A stretch of DNA of 33,313 bases from an uncultured Caulobacteraceae bacterium (GCA_937890965.1 CALAEG010000408.1:1-33313), one strand, 5' to 3'; shown: positions 23,426 to 30,482, counted from the stretch's first letter. Numbers and translations are program-made. The notes: a model not told the origin generated them from the letters alone.

Positions 23426-25210
23426 ATGAGCTACCGCGCCCCCGTTCGCGACCAGATGTTCGTGCTCCGGGAGGTGCTGGAGCTCGACCGCTACAGCAAT
23501 CTGCCGGGCTTCGCCGACGCCTCGCTGGATACGGTCGAGCAGATCCTGACCGAGTCGGCGCGCTTCTGCGAAGAGGTGCTGGCCCCGCTCAACAGGGTGG
23601 GCGACACCGAGGGCTGCCACTGGTCCGGCGACTTCAGCGTCACCACGCCCAAAGGCTTCAAGGACGCCTATGCGACCATGGTCGCGGCCGGATGGCCGGC
23701 GCTGGGCTCGGCCACCGAGTTCGGCGGCCAGGGCCTGCCGCGGGTGGTCAACCTGGCCTATTCCGAGATGTCCTCGGCGGCCAACATGGCCTTTTCCATG
23801 TATCCCGGCCTGACCCACGGGGCCTATTCCGCCATCGTCGAAGGCGGCTCGCCCGAGCAGAAGGCCACCTACCTGCCCAAGCTGGCGAGCGGCCAGTGGG
23901 GCGGGACCATGAACCTGACCGAACCCCAGTGCGGCACCGATCTTGGCCTCCTTCGCAGCAAGGCCACACCACAGGCCGACGGCTCCTATCGCATCACCGG
24001 CGAGAAGATCTGGATCTCCGGCGGCGAGCACGATCTGGCGGAAAACATCGTCCACCTGGTGCTGGCCCGCATCGAGGGCGCGCCGGCCGGAGTGCGCGGC
24101 ATCTCGCTGTTCATCACGCCCAAGTTCCTGCCCTCGGCCGACGGCGGGGTCGGCCCGCGCAATGAGGGCGTCAAGTGCGTCGGCCTTGAAGAGAAGATGG
24201 GCATCCACGGCAACGCCACCTGCTTCATGTCCTATGAGGACGCCCAGGGCTGGCTGATCGGCGAGGAGAATGCCGGCCTGCGTCTGATGTTCGTGATGAT
24301 GAACGAGGCCCGGCTGGGCGTCGGCCTGCAGGGCCTGGCCCAGGGCGAGGCGGCCTATCAGGCGGCCTGCGACTTCGCGCGCGAGCGGCTGCAGGGCCGC
24401 GCGCTCTCCGGCCCGAAGAACCCCGACGGGCCGGCCGATCCGATCATCGTGCATCCGGACATCCGCCGCATGCTGATGGATAGCCGCGCCATCCTCGAGG
24501 GCGGCCGCGCCTTCCTGCTCTGGACCGGGCTGCAGGGCGACCTGATGCACGAGAGCCCGGACGAGGCGGTGCGCCAGCGGGCGTCCGACTATATGGGCCT
24601 GATGACCCCGGTGACGAAGGGCTTCCTGACCGACAAGGGCTTCAAGATCTGTTCCGACGCCATGCAGGTGCACGGCGGCTCGGGCTTTACCGAGCACTTC
24701 CCGGCCAGCCAGTATCTGCGCGATGTACGCATCAGCATGATTTACGAGGGCACGAACGGCATCCAGGCGCTGGACCTGGTCGGCCGCAAGCTGGCCGCCA
24801 ACGGCGGCCGCGCGGTGTTCGGCTTCTTTGGCGAGATCGACGCCTTCGCCGCCGCGCACGCGGGCGATGACGGCCTGGCTCCCTTCGTCGAGGGCCTGGC
24901 GGGGGTGAAGGCGCAGCTGCAGGAGGCCACCACCTGGCTGATGCAGAACGGCCTGCAGAACCCGGAAGAGGCGGGCGCCGCCTCGACCGACTATCTGCAC
25001 CTCTTCGGCCTGACGGCGTTGGCCTATATGTGGGCGCTGATGGCCAAGGCGGCGTTGCCTAAGGCCGCTGACCCCGACCCCTTCTACGCTGACAAGCTGA
25101 CCACCGGCCGCTACTTCCTCGACCGCATCCTGCCCGACAGCGCCAGCCACCTGGCCAAGCTGAAGGCGGGCGCGAAGAGCATGATGGCGCTGAAGGCGGA
25201 GGCCTTTTAG
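23426..25210 (+). CDS. Acyl-CoA dehydrogenase, long DmdC/FadE-type
   Basis: A 594-residue FAD enzyme with the extended C-terminal domain of the group that includes 3-methylmercaptopropionyl-CoA dehydrogenase DmdC. It begins MSYRAPVRDQMFVLREVLELDRYSNLPGF, diagnostic of this group. The FAD-binding middle domain has MNLTEPQCGTDLGLLRSKA (162-180) and ITGEKIWISGGEHDLAENIVHLVLAR. CVGLEEKMGIHGNATC follows, and the catalytic base is E441 in IYEGTNGIQALDLVGRK. It forms the double bond in acyl-CoA beta-oxidation; chain length or DMSP use cannot be told. The ATG at 23426 is preferred over an in-frame TTG at 23417. It lies in an operon with the MerR regulator. Confidence 0.92.
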   Translation: MSYRAPVRDQMFVLREVLELDRYSNLPGFADASLDTVEQILTESARFCEEVLAPLNRVGDTEGCHWSGDFSVTTPKGFKDAYATMVAAGWPALGSATEFGGQGLPRVVNLAYSEMSSAANMAFSMYPGLTHGAYSAIVEGGSPEQKATYLPKLASGQWGGTMNLTEPQCGTDLGLLRSKATPQADGSYRITGEKIWISGGEHDLAENIVHLVLARIEGAPAGVRGISLFITPKFLPSADGGVGPRNEGVKCVGLEEKMGIHGNATCFMSYEDAQGWLIGEENAGLRLMFVMMNEARLGVGLQGLAQGEAAYQAACDFARERLQGRALSGPKNPDGPADPIIVHPDIRRMLMDSRAILEGGRAFLLWTGLQGDLMHESPDEAVRQRASDYMGLMTPVTKGFLTDKGFKICSDAMQVHGGSGFTEHFPASQYLRDVRISMIYEGTNGIQALDLVGRKLAANGGRAVFGFFGEIDAFAAAHAGDDGLAPFVEGLAGVKAQLQEATTWLMQNGLQNPEEAGAASTDYLHLFGLTALAYMWALMAKAALPKAADPDPFYADKLTTGRYFLDRILPDSASHLAKLKAGAKSMMALKAEAF

Positions 25211-25227
25211 CGCCTCCCCAACAACAT

Positions 25228-25333
25228 CCGTCATCCCCCGTTGGAGCCGCGAAGCGGCGGAATGCGGGGGACCCATGAACACCTGATCCAAGACGGTGAT
25301 CATGGTTGGCCCGAACAAGTCGGGCCATGACGG
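25228..25333. repeat. 106-bp palindromic intergenic element bounded by CCGTCAT / ATGACGG
   Basis: The element has 7-bp terminal inverted repeats CCGTCAT (25228-25234) and ATGACGG (25327-25333). Inside are a GC-rich hairpin GTCATCCCCCG...GCGGGGGAC with a small internal GCCGC-GAA-GCGGC stem, and a second hairpin GGCCCGA-ACAA-GTCGGGCC near the right end. No ORF is present. It fills most of the convergent gap between the acyl-CoA dehydrogenase and vsr genes. This looks like a dispersed REP/MITE-like element; copy number cannot be judged from one window. Confidence 0.6.
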
Positions 25334-25347
25334 AAAAGTGGGTAAGG

Positions 25348-25758
25348 CTAGGTCGCGAGCAGCTTGGCTAGCCGCCGCTCAAGCGCTTCGGCGTCCTTCA
25401 GGTCGCATTCCCACACCACCTCGACCCGCCATCCGAGCGCTTCCAGCTTGGCGCGGGTTTCGATGTCGCGGGCGCGGTTGCGGGCGATCTTGGTGGTCCA
25501 GTAGTCGCGGTTGGCTTTCGGCACGCGGGCGCCTCGAACGCAGTCATGGCCGTGCCAGAAGCAGCCGTGAACGAAGACGGCGAGCTTGCGGCCGGGCATG
25601 ACGATGTCCGGTCGGCCGGGCAGATCGCGTCGGTCGAGCCGGTAGCGCGCGCCCAGCCGCCACAACAGGCGGCGAACGACCAGTTCCGGCCCGGTGTCGC
25701 GCGCCTTGACCCGCGCCATCACCGCCGAGCGTTTTTCGGCGGTAAAGACGTCGGTCAT
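25348..25758 (-). CDS. vsr: Very short patch repair endonuclease (Vsr)
   Basis: A 136-residue nuclease that nicks 5' of T in T:G mismatches arising from deaminated 5-methylcytosine. MTDVFTAEKRSAVMARVKARDTGPELVVRRLLW holds the conserved RS..M..(V/I)...TGPE segment. D51 in LPGRPDIVMP is the catalytic Asp, followed by AVFVHGCFWHGHDC (60-73) with catalytic and zinc-binding His/Cys, then P80...N83..YW..K..RNR.RD, all typical of Vsr. Length is normal. Its ATG shares one base with the cysK stop (TGATG, 25760-25756), so it should be translationally coupled to cysK. A C5-cytosine methyltransferase, the usual Vsr partner, lies just upstream of cysK. Confidence 0.95.
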   Translation of the reverse strand: MTDVFTAEKRSAVMARVKARDTGPELVVRRLLWRLGARYRLDRRDLPGRPDIVMPGRKLAVFVHGCFWHGHDCVRGARVPKANRDYWTTKIARNRARDIETRAKLEALGWRVEVVWECDLKDAEALERRLAKLLAT

Positions 25759-26747
25759 CAGAGCCCGTCGAACAGGGCCGTCGACAGGTAGCGCTCGGCG
25801 AAGCTCGGGATGATGGTGACGATCAGCTTGCCGGCATAGGCGTCTTCCGAGGCCAGGCGGAAGGCGGCGGAGAGCGCCGCGCCGGAGGAAATCCCGCCGG
25901 GCAGGCCCTCGATTCGGGCGGCCTTGCGCGCCATCTCGAAGGCCTCGTCGTTGGAGACGGTCATCACCCGGTCGATGACGCCGCGATCGAGCACGCCTGG
26001 TACGAAGCCCGCGCCGATCCCCTGGATCTTGTGCGGTCCGGCCGGGCCGCCGGACAGCACCGCCGAGCCCTCCGGCTCCAGCGCGATCATCTGCACCGAG
26101 GGCTTCTTGGCCTTCAGCACGTGGCCGACGCCGGTGATGGTGCCGGCGGTGCCGACCCCGGAAACCACCGCGTCCACCTTGCCGCCGGTGTCGCTCCAGA
26201 TCTCCTCGCCGGTCGAGACCTGGTGCACCATGGGGTTGGCCATGTTCTCGAACTGCTGCGGCATGACCGAGCCGGGAATCTCGGCCAGCAACTCCTGGGC
26301 GCGGGCGACGGCGCCGCGCATGCCCTTTTCCGCCGCCGTCAGCTCAAGCCTGGCGCCCAGCAGCACCAGCATCTTGCGCCGCTCCATCGACATGCTCTCC
26401 GGCATCACCAGGATGATCGGATAGCCCTTGGCGGCGGCCACGAAGGCCAGAGCGATTCCGGTATTGCCGCTGGTCGGCTCGATGATGGTCGAGCCGTGTT
26501 TCAAAAGGCCCTGGGCCTCTAGGGATTCGATCATCGAGGCGCCGATGCGGTCCTTGACGCTGCCAAGCGGATTGAAGAATTCCAGCTTGGCCAGCACTTC
26601 GCCCTTGGGCTTCAGCTCGGCGGTCAGCCGCGGCAGCCGGATCAGCGGCGTGTCGCCGATGGTGTCGATGATGGAGTCATAGATCTTGCCGCGCCCGGCG
26701 CGCTTGAAGCGGGCGGCGTCATAGGCTTTGGCGGCGGTCGTGGTCAT
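25758..26747 (-). CDS. cysK: Cysteine synthase (O-acetylserine sulfhydrylase)
   Basis: A 329-residue PLP enzyme of the beta family, making cysteine from O-acetylserine and sulfide (EC 2.5.1.47). The PLP lysine is K65 in FFNPLGSVKDRIGASMI. PTSGNTG (91-97) is the substrate loop, VSGVGTAGTITGVG the phosphate-binding loop, and PHKIQGIGAGFVPGVLD and GLPGGISSGAAL are conserved. The C-terminus has PSFAERYLSTALF where PSFGERYLST is usual. An N-terminal extension of about 20 residues (AYDAARFKRAGRGKIYDSI) is seen in alphaproteobacterial homologues. Its 86-nt leader after dcm includes a hairpin near 26764-26787. It is followed with 1-nt overlap by vsr. Confidence 0.95.
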   Translation of the reverse strand: MTTTAAKAYDAARFKRAGRGKIYDSIIDTIGDTPLIRLPRLTAELKPKGEVLAKLEFFNPLGSVKDRIGASMIESLEAQGLLKHGSTIIEPTSGNTGIALAFVAAAKGYPIILVMPESMSMERRKMLVLLGARLELTAAEKGMRGAVARAQELLAEIPGSVMPQQFENMANPMVHQVSTGEEIWSDTGGKVDAVVSGVGTAGTITGVGHVLKAKKPSVQMIALEPEGSAVLSGGPAGPHKIQGIGAGFVPGVLDRGVIDRVMTVSNDEAFEMARKAARIEGLPGGISSGAALSAAFRLASEDAYAGKLIVTIIPSFAERYLSTALFDGL

Positions 26748-26833
26748 GGCGGGCGGCTCTCTCGTGGTTTCGGCCTTCGAAACCCACTCTAAGCGCTGGG
26801 GATAAGCCTTGTCCGCCCAGAAATCGTCGGCGC

Positions 26834-27967
26834 CTATTCAGCGGCGGCGATGGCGGGGAGGCCGGCGATCAGCGGCTCCAGGATCTGGGCGGCCAGTTGG
26901 CGCACCACCGGGACCGCGACCCCGTCGCCGATGACCCGCCAGGCGGCCGTGGCGCCGGCGGGCAGGCGATAGTCTTCCGGAAGGCCCATCAGGCGGGCCC
27001 CCTCGCGGGCGGTCATCAGGCGGCTGCGCGTGCGGCCGCCATCGACGATGACCAGCAGTTGGCGCGAGGAGCCGCCGCCGGGGGTGCGCAGGCAGCCGGC
27101 CAGGCCGTCCAGCCGCAGTTCCGCGCGCTGGATCTTGCCCGGCCCCGTCCCACGCACCCGACGATAGACCGGCGCCGTGATCCGCTCACCGTTCGCCGCG
27201 GCCTTACGCAGGCGCTCGCGGTGCAGCGGGCTCATCTGGCCGAGCAGGGCGGCGGTCTGCGCCTTCGAGCGCCAGGCGACGGCGTCGTCGGGCTCAAGAG
27301 CGTCGGCCAGGGTGGTGTTGCGGGCGTAGGGCGCCGCCAGCCGCCACCAGAGCCAATGGCGTCGGAGGGGCTCGGGCAGGCTATCGAAGGCGCGGCGGAC
27401 GGCGGCGGTGGCGACGGCGCCGGGTACAGAGGAGACCAGCCCGTACGGCGCTTCGCGCGTTGCGATGATGAAGGCCCGGGCGCGCGACTGCGGCAGGAAG
27501 GCCGACGCATTGAGCTCGACCGCGCCGAACCGATAGCCGCGGGCGGCGAAGGCCTGTCCGATGGCGGCGAAATCGGCGCCGCCGGCGGAGTTCAGCAGGC
27601 CGGCGACGTTTTCCAGCACCAGGACACGCGGCGCGCGGCCCTGATCGTCCAGCGCCTCGATCAGGCGCCAGAAACCCCAGAAGGCCGACGATCGCGCGCC
27701 GCCCAGGCCCGCCCGCGAACCGGCCAGACTGACGTCCTGGCAAGGGCTGGACGCCCAGGCCAGATCGGCCGGGCCCGGCAGATCGCCAGCATCGATCGCC
27801 CAGACGTCGCCCGGATGCAGATGATCGCCGCCGAAATTGTCGCGATAGGTCGCGGTCTTCAGCGTGTCGAAATCGTTGGCGAACAGGCAATCCCAGCCGC
27901 GCCCAAGCCCCAGCCGCGCCATGCCGCCGCCAGCGAAGAATTCGTAGAAGGTGAAGGGCCGACTCAC
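26834..27967 (-). CDS. DNA (cytosine-5-)-methyltransferase, solitary
   Basis: A 377-residue C5-methyltransferase. Motif I is FTFYEFFAGGGMARLGLG (6-22), motif IV WASSPCQDVSLAG with catalytic C76, motif VI LENVAG (119-121 = ENV), and motif VIII QSRARAFIIA (160-169). A target-recognition region spans roughly 195-305 and includes GCLRTPGGGSSRQ. Motif IX is LMTAREGARLMGLPEDY and motif X AAWRVIGDGVAVPVVRQLA. No cognate restriction enzyme is present, but vsr lies downstream. The recognised sequence is unknown. The start is GTG at 27967: an in-frame stop lies just upstream at 27985-27983, and motif I begins within 6 residues. There is no clear Shine-Dalgarno, and the GTG lies in an 18-bp palindrome. 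Confidence 0.93.
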   Translation of the reverse strand: MSRPFTFYEFFAGGGMARLGLGRGWDCLFANDFDTLKTATYRDNFGGDHLHPGDVWAIDAGDLPGPADLAWASSPCQDVSLAGSRAGLGGARSSAFWGFWRLIEALDDQGRAPRVLVLENVAGLLNSAGGADFAAIGQAFAARGYRFGAVELNASAFLPQSRARAFIIATREAPYGLVSSVPGAVATAAVRRAFDSLPEPLRRHWLWWRLAAPYARNTTLADALEPDDAVAWRSKAQTAALLGQMSPLHRERLRKAAANGERITAPVYRRVRGTGPGKIQRAELRLDGLAGCLRTPGGGSSRQLLVIVDGGRTRSRLMTAREGARLMGLPEDYRLPAGATAAWRVIGDGVAVPVVRQLAAQILEPLIAGLPAIAAAE

Positions 27968-27978
27968 AGCTGTGAGTC
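27961..27978. promoter_or_regulatory. Perfect 18-bp palindrome over the methyltransferase start codon
   Basis: GACTCACAGCTGTGAGTC reads the same on both strands. On the minus strand the GTG start of the methyltransferase is bases 12-14 of the palindrome. It could be an operator at the transcription or translation start, perhaps bound by the methyltransferase itself or by an unlinked regulator; its perfect symmetry suits a homodimeric protein. Confidence 0.5.
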
Positions 27979-28009
27979 TAGATCAGGATTGGCCGGAAGT
28001 GTTGAGGCG

Positions 28010-28135
28010 CTACTGCGCCGAGGTCGCGCCGGGCGCGATCAGGTGGGTGTGCTGGACGCCATGGGCCGGCGCCGGCAGCAAAAGGCCGAGCGCTATGCCC
28101 AGCATCGCCCCGAGCCCCAAAATCACCTTGGCCAT
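28010..28135 (-). CDS. Small hydrophobic exported or membrane protein, 41 aa
   Basis: A short ORF with MAKVILGLGAMLGIALGLLL at the start, then PAPAHGVQHTHLIAPGATSAQ. It has one strong hydrophobic segment with a possible signal cleavage near PAPAHG. An AGAGGACG stretch lies about 6-8 nt before the ATG at 28135, a reasonable ribosome site. It precedes the methyltransferase gene on the same strand, with about 42 nt between. No known family is recognised. The hydrophobic core and the ribosome site argue for a real gene, but chance cannot be excluded at this length. Confidence 0.45.
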   Translation of the reverse strand: MAKVILGLGAMLGIALGLLLPAPAHGVQHTHLIAPGATSAQ

Positions 28136-28342
28136 CAATCCGTCCTCTAGCGTGTTACCGGAATGCAAAAGTCCACCTTCTGTTCCGTTTAGGTCGGGGC
28201 GCGGCCGGCTGACCGCAAGCGCCCGGCCGGGCGGCGGACCTCGACTTTTTCTCCAATCCGAATAAGCGCCGCTGGGTCTCAAAGACTTGACCCGCCCCCC
28301 GCCGGGCGCGCCAAATGCCGCCAAGGATTTCGAGGAACGACC

Positions 28343-30073
28343 ATGGACCAGCCATACGATCTCGTCGTGCGCGGCGGCCTCGTCCACGACGGCCTGGGAT
28401 CGGCGCCGCGCGAAGCGGACGTCGCCGTCAAGGACGGCCTGATCGCCGCCGTCGGCGCGGTCGCCGGCCGCGGAATCGAGGAGATCGACGCCAGGGGCCA
28501 GCTGGTGACGCCGGGCTTCGTCGACATTCACACCCACTATGACGGCCAGGCCACCTGGGACCAGCGGATGCAGCCCTCGTCCTGGCACGGGGTGACCACG
28601 GTGGTGATGGGCAATTGCGGCGTCGGCTTCGCGCCCTGCCGGCCGGAGGATCACGACCGGCTGGTGCGGCTGATGGAAGGCGTCGAGGACATCCCCTTCC
28701 CGGTGCTCAGCCAGGGCCTGCCCTGGAACTGGGAGAGCTATCCCGACTACCTGGCCAGCCTGGAAAAGCGCCGCTTCGACGTCGATATCGGCAGCCAGCT
28801 GCCGCACGCCGCCGTGCGCGTCTTCGTCATGGGCGAGCGCGGGGCCAATCGCGAACCGGCGACCGAGGCCGACATCGCCGCCATGGCCAAGATCGCCCAG
28901 GGCGCGGCCGAGGCCGGGGCCCTGGGCTTCACCACCTCGCGCACGCTGAACCACCGCACCAGCGACGGCCAGCCGACGCCCACCCTGACCGCCGGCGAGG
29001 ATGAGCTGACCGGCATCGCCATGGGGCTGAAGGCCGCCGGCAAGGGCGTGCTGCAGTTCGTCTCCGACTTCGGCGACGAGGACGCCGAATTCGCCATGCT
29101 GCGCCGCGTGGTCGCGGCTTCCGGCCGGCCGATGTCGTTTTCGCTGATTCAGAACCCGATGCGGCCGCAGTCCTACAAGAGCCTGCTGCATGCGGTGGAG
29201 GACGCCAACGCCGCCGGCCTGTCGATCAAGGCCCAGGTCGCGGCTCGCCCGGTCGGCGTCCTGCTCGGGCTGGAGCTGACGGTGAACCCCTTCACCCACT
29301 ACCCGGTCTACAAGGAGATCGCCGCCCTATCGCTCGAAGAGCGGGTCAAGGCGCTGAAGGACCCGGATTTCCGCGCCCGGCTGTTCGCCAGCCGGCCGGA
29401 AGACGGGATCCGCGGCGCCGGCGGCGGCTTCGTGCGCATGCACCTGATGAGCGACCAGCCGGACTACGAGCCCACCGACGCGACCACGGTGGCGCATGTC
29501 GCCTTGCAGACCGGCGCCGACCCACAAGCGGTCGCCCTCGACCACATGCTGAGCAAGGGCGGGCGCGGCATGCTCTATGTGCCCTTCCTCAACTATGCCG
29601 AGGGCTCGCTCGATCCGGCCTACGCCATGATCAATCACAAGGACGCCATACCGGGCCTTTCCGACGGCGGCGCCCATGTCGGCATGATCTGCGACGGCAG
29701 CTTCCCGACCACCATGATCACCCACTGGACCCGCGACCGCACCCGCGGCCCGAGGATCCCGCTGGAACAGGTCATCCGGCTGCAAACCCGCGAGACCGCC
29801 CGCGCCGTCGGCCTCTATGATCGCGGCGTCCTGGCCCCCGGCTACCGGGCCGACCTGAACGTCATCGACTACGACAACCTGACCCTGCACGCGCCCCAGG
29901 TGGCCTACGACCTGCCGGCCGGCGGCCGCCGCCTGATCCAACGGGCCAGCGGCTACACGGCGACGGTCGTCGCCGGCCAGATCACCTACCGCGACGGCAC
30001 AGCAACGGACGCCCTGCCCGGCCGCCTGGTCCGCGGCGGCAAGGCCGCGCCGCTCGCCGCGGCGGCGGAGTGA
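28343..30073 (+). CDS. N-acyl-D-amino-acid deacylase / amidohydrolase family 3 (D-aminoacylase-like)
   Basis: A 576-residue metal amidohydrolase. The start YDLVVRGGLVHDGLGSAPREADVAVKDGLIAAVG is the urease-like beta-sandwich. TPGFVDIHTHYDGQATWDQRMQPSSWHGVTTVVMGNCGVGFAPC carries the H63xH65 metal pair and the GNCG-.-.-.-AP-C motif of D-aminoacylases. Later come GLSDGGAHVGMICD with the catalytic Asp and a C-terminal GVLAPGYRADLNVIDYDNL sandwich strand. It likely hydrolyses N-acyl-D-amino acids or related amides in the cytoplasm; exact specificity is not predictable. GAGGAA lies about 6 nt before the ATG. The 207-nt leader contains a GC-rich stem followed by five T (28193-28250). Confidence 0.9.
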   Translation: MDQPYDLVVRGGLVHDGLGSAPREADVAVKDGLIAAVGAVAGRGIEEIDARGQLVTPGFVDIHTHYDGQATWDQRMQPSSWHGVTTVVMGNCGVGFAPCRPEDHDRLVRLMEGVEDIPFPVLSQGLPWNWESYPDYLASLEKRRFDVDIGSQLPHAAVRVFVMGERGANREPATEADIAAMAKIAQGAAEAGALGFTTSRTLNHRTSDGQPTPTLTAGEDELTGIAMGLKAAGKGVLQFVSDFGDEDAEFAMLRRVVAASGRPMSFSLIQNPMRPQSYKSLLHAVEDANAAGLSIKAQVAARPVGVLLGLELTVNPFTHYPVYKEIAALSLEERVKALKDPDFRARLFASRPEDGIRGAGGGFVRMHLMSDQPDYEPTDATTVAHVALQTGADPQAVALDHMLSKGGRGMLYVPFLNYAEGSLDPAYAMINHKDAIPGLSDGGAHVGMICDGSFPTTMITHWTRDRTRGPRIPLEQVIRLQTRETARAVGLYDRGVLAPGYRADLNVIDYDNLTLHAPQVAYDLPAGGRRLIQRASGYTATVVAGQITYRDGTATDALPGRLVRGGKAAPLAAAAE

Positions 30074-30140
30074 ATTACCTAGGCCAGCGGGAAGGTGAGG
30101 GTTACGGCCTCTCAGCCTTATCCTGAAGCGGCGTACGCCC

Positions 30141-30262
30141 GTCGAGAGCGCCACCGCGAGTTCCACTCGCGGGGATGCGTTCGCCAACGATTTGGCGAAC
30201 GCCGCTCTCGACCCTCCCACGCGCGAGGCGCGTGGGCCCCTCCTTCTCCCCACGGGAGAAGT
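30141..30262. repeat. Cluster of nested palindromes in the intergenic region before the aro leader
   Basis: The 273-nt stretch 30074-30346 has no gene. Its centre is nearly all inverted repeats. An outer stem GTCGAGAGCG (30141-30150) / CGCTCTCGAC (30203-30212) encloses two hairpins: CCGCGAG/CTCGCGG (30154-30160/30166-30172) and an 11-bp stem 30177-30187/30192-30202. Then follow CCCACGCGC-GAG-GCGCGTGGG (30216-30236) and CTTCTCCC-CAC-GGGAGAAG (30243-30261). The last is related to the repeats at 17992 and 33262. The cluster could fold as a multi-branched RNA or DNA cruciform, and may terminate the deacylase transcript. Confidence 0.6.
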
Positions 30263-30308
30263 CTGGGAATGTCAGGCCATCGTGGCTGACCAGAATGCAG
30301 CAGGGCGC

Positions 30309-30335
30309 GTGACAACCGTCCTTCGCCCCTATATA
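30309..30335 (+). promoter_or_regulatory. Putative promoter of the DAHP synthase leader
   Basis: GTGACA (30309-30314) and TATATA (30330-30335), 15 nt apart (16 if the -10 is read as ATATAC), are the best promoter-like pair before the leader ORF. Transcription would then begin near 30341-30343, only about 4-6 nt before the leader ATG at 30347. The AT-rich -10 stands out in this GC-rich region. Confidence 0.5.
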
Positions 30336-30346
30336 CGGCCCGTCCC

Positions 30347-30430
30347 ATGATCCTCGCCGCCAGCCAATTTTACTTTTGGTATTTCGGCTATCCGACGCCC
30401 CTGGCGCCGGCGGAGGATCGCTTGGCCTAA
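30347..30430 (+). CDS. Aromatic-rich leader peptide of the DAHP synthase attenuator, 27 aa
   Basis: A 27-codon ORF (ATG 30347, TAA 30428-30430) whose residues 8-15 read FYFWYFGY: three Phe, three Tyr and one Trp in eight codons. Such a run is the hallmark of a regulatory leader peptide whose translation is slowed by shortage of charged tRNA-Phe, tRNA-Tyr or tRNA-Trp. Four of the six Phe/Tyr codons are TTT or TAT, uncommon in such GC-rich DNA. There is no Shine-Dalgarno, and the likely transcription start is a few bases upstream, suggesting leaderless initiation. It is followed by mutually exclusive hairpins, a terminator and the DAHP synthase gene. The peptide itself probably has no other role. 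Confidence 0.85.
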   Translation: MILAASQFYFWYFGYPTPLAPAEDRLA

Positions 30431-30477
30431 CCCAACCCAAGCCGAACTTCCCGTCAGCCGCCAGGGTCCTGGCGGCT
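30356..30477 (+). promoter_or_regulatory. Ribosome-mediated transcription attenuator (regions 1-4)
   Basis: Region 1 (30356-30363) and region 3 (30457-30464) are the same 8-mer, GCCGCCAG. Region 2 (30399-30406, CCCTGGCG) can pair with region 1 (6 bp) or with region 3 (8 bp, CGCCAGGG 30459-30466). Region 3 can instead pair with region 4 (30468-30477) to form the terminator. A ribosome stalled on the early aromatic codons (30368-30379) covers region 1 and leaves region 2 free to form the 2:3 antiterminator. A ribosome reaching TAA at 30428 allows 1:2 and 3:4, stopping transcription. The logic matches classical trp/phe attenuation, here placed before DAHP synthase. Confidence 0.82.
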
Positions 30478-30482
30478 TTTTT
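30456..30482 (+). terminator. Intrinsic terminator of the DAHP synthase leader
   Basis: AGCCGCCAGG (30456-30465) and CCTGGCGGCT (30468-30477) are perfectly complementary around a very short GT centre; in practice the innermost G-C pair would open to a 4-nt loop. Six T follow at 30477-30482. It lies 42 nt before the DAHP synthase ATG, inside the mRNA leader, so it acts as an attenuator rather than a gene-end terminator. Confidence 0.9.

Noticed and set aside
26748-26833. Cysteine- or sulfur-related riboswitch before cysK
   Set aside because: Only one imperfect hairpin (26764-26787) is seen. No SAM-type core or terminator/antiterminator pair could be drawn.
25348-27967. A complete type II restriction-modification system
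   Set aside because: A methyltransferase and Vsr are present, but no endonuclease candidate lies between or beside them in this window.
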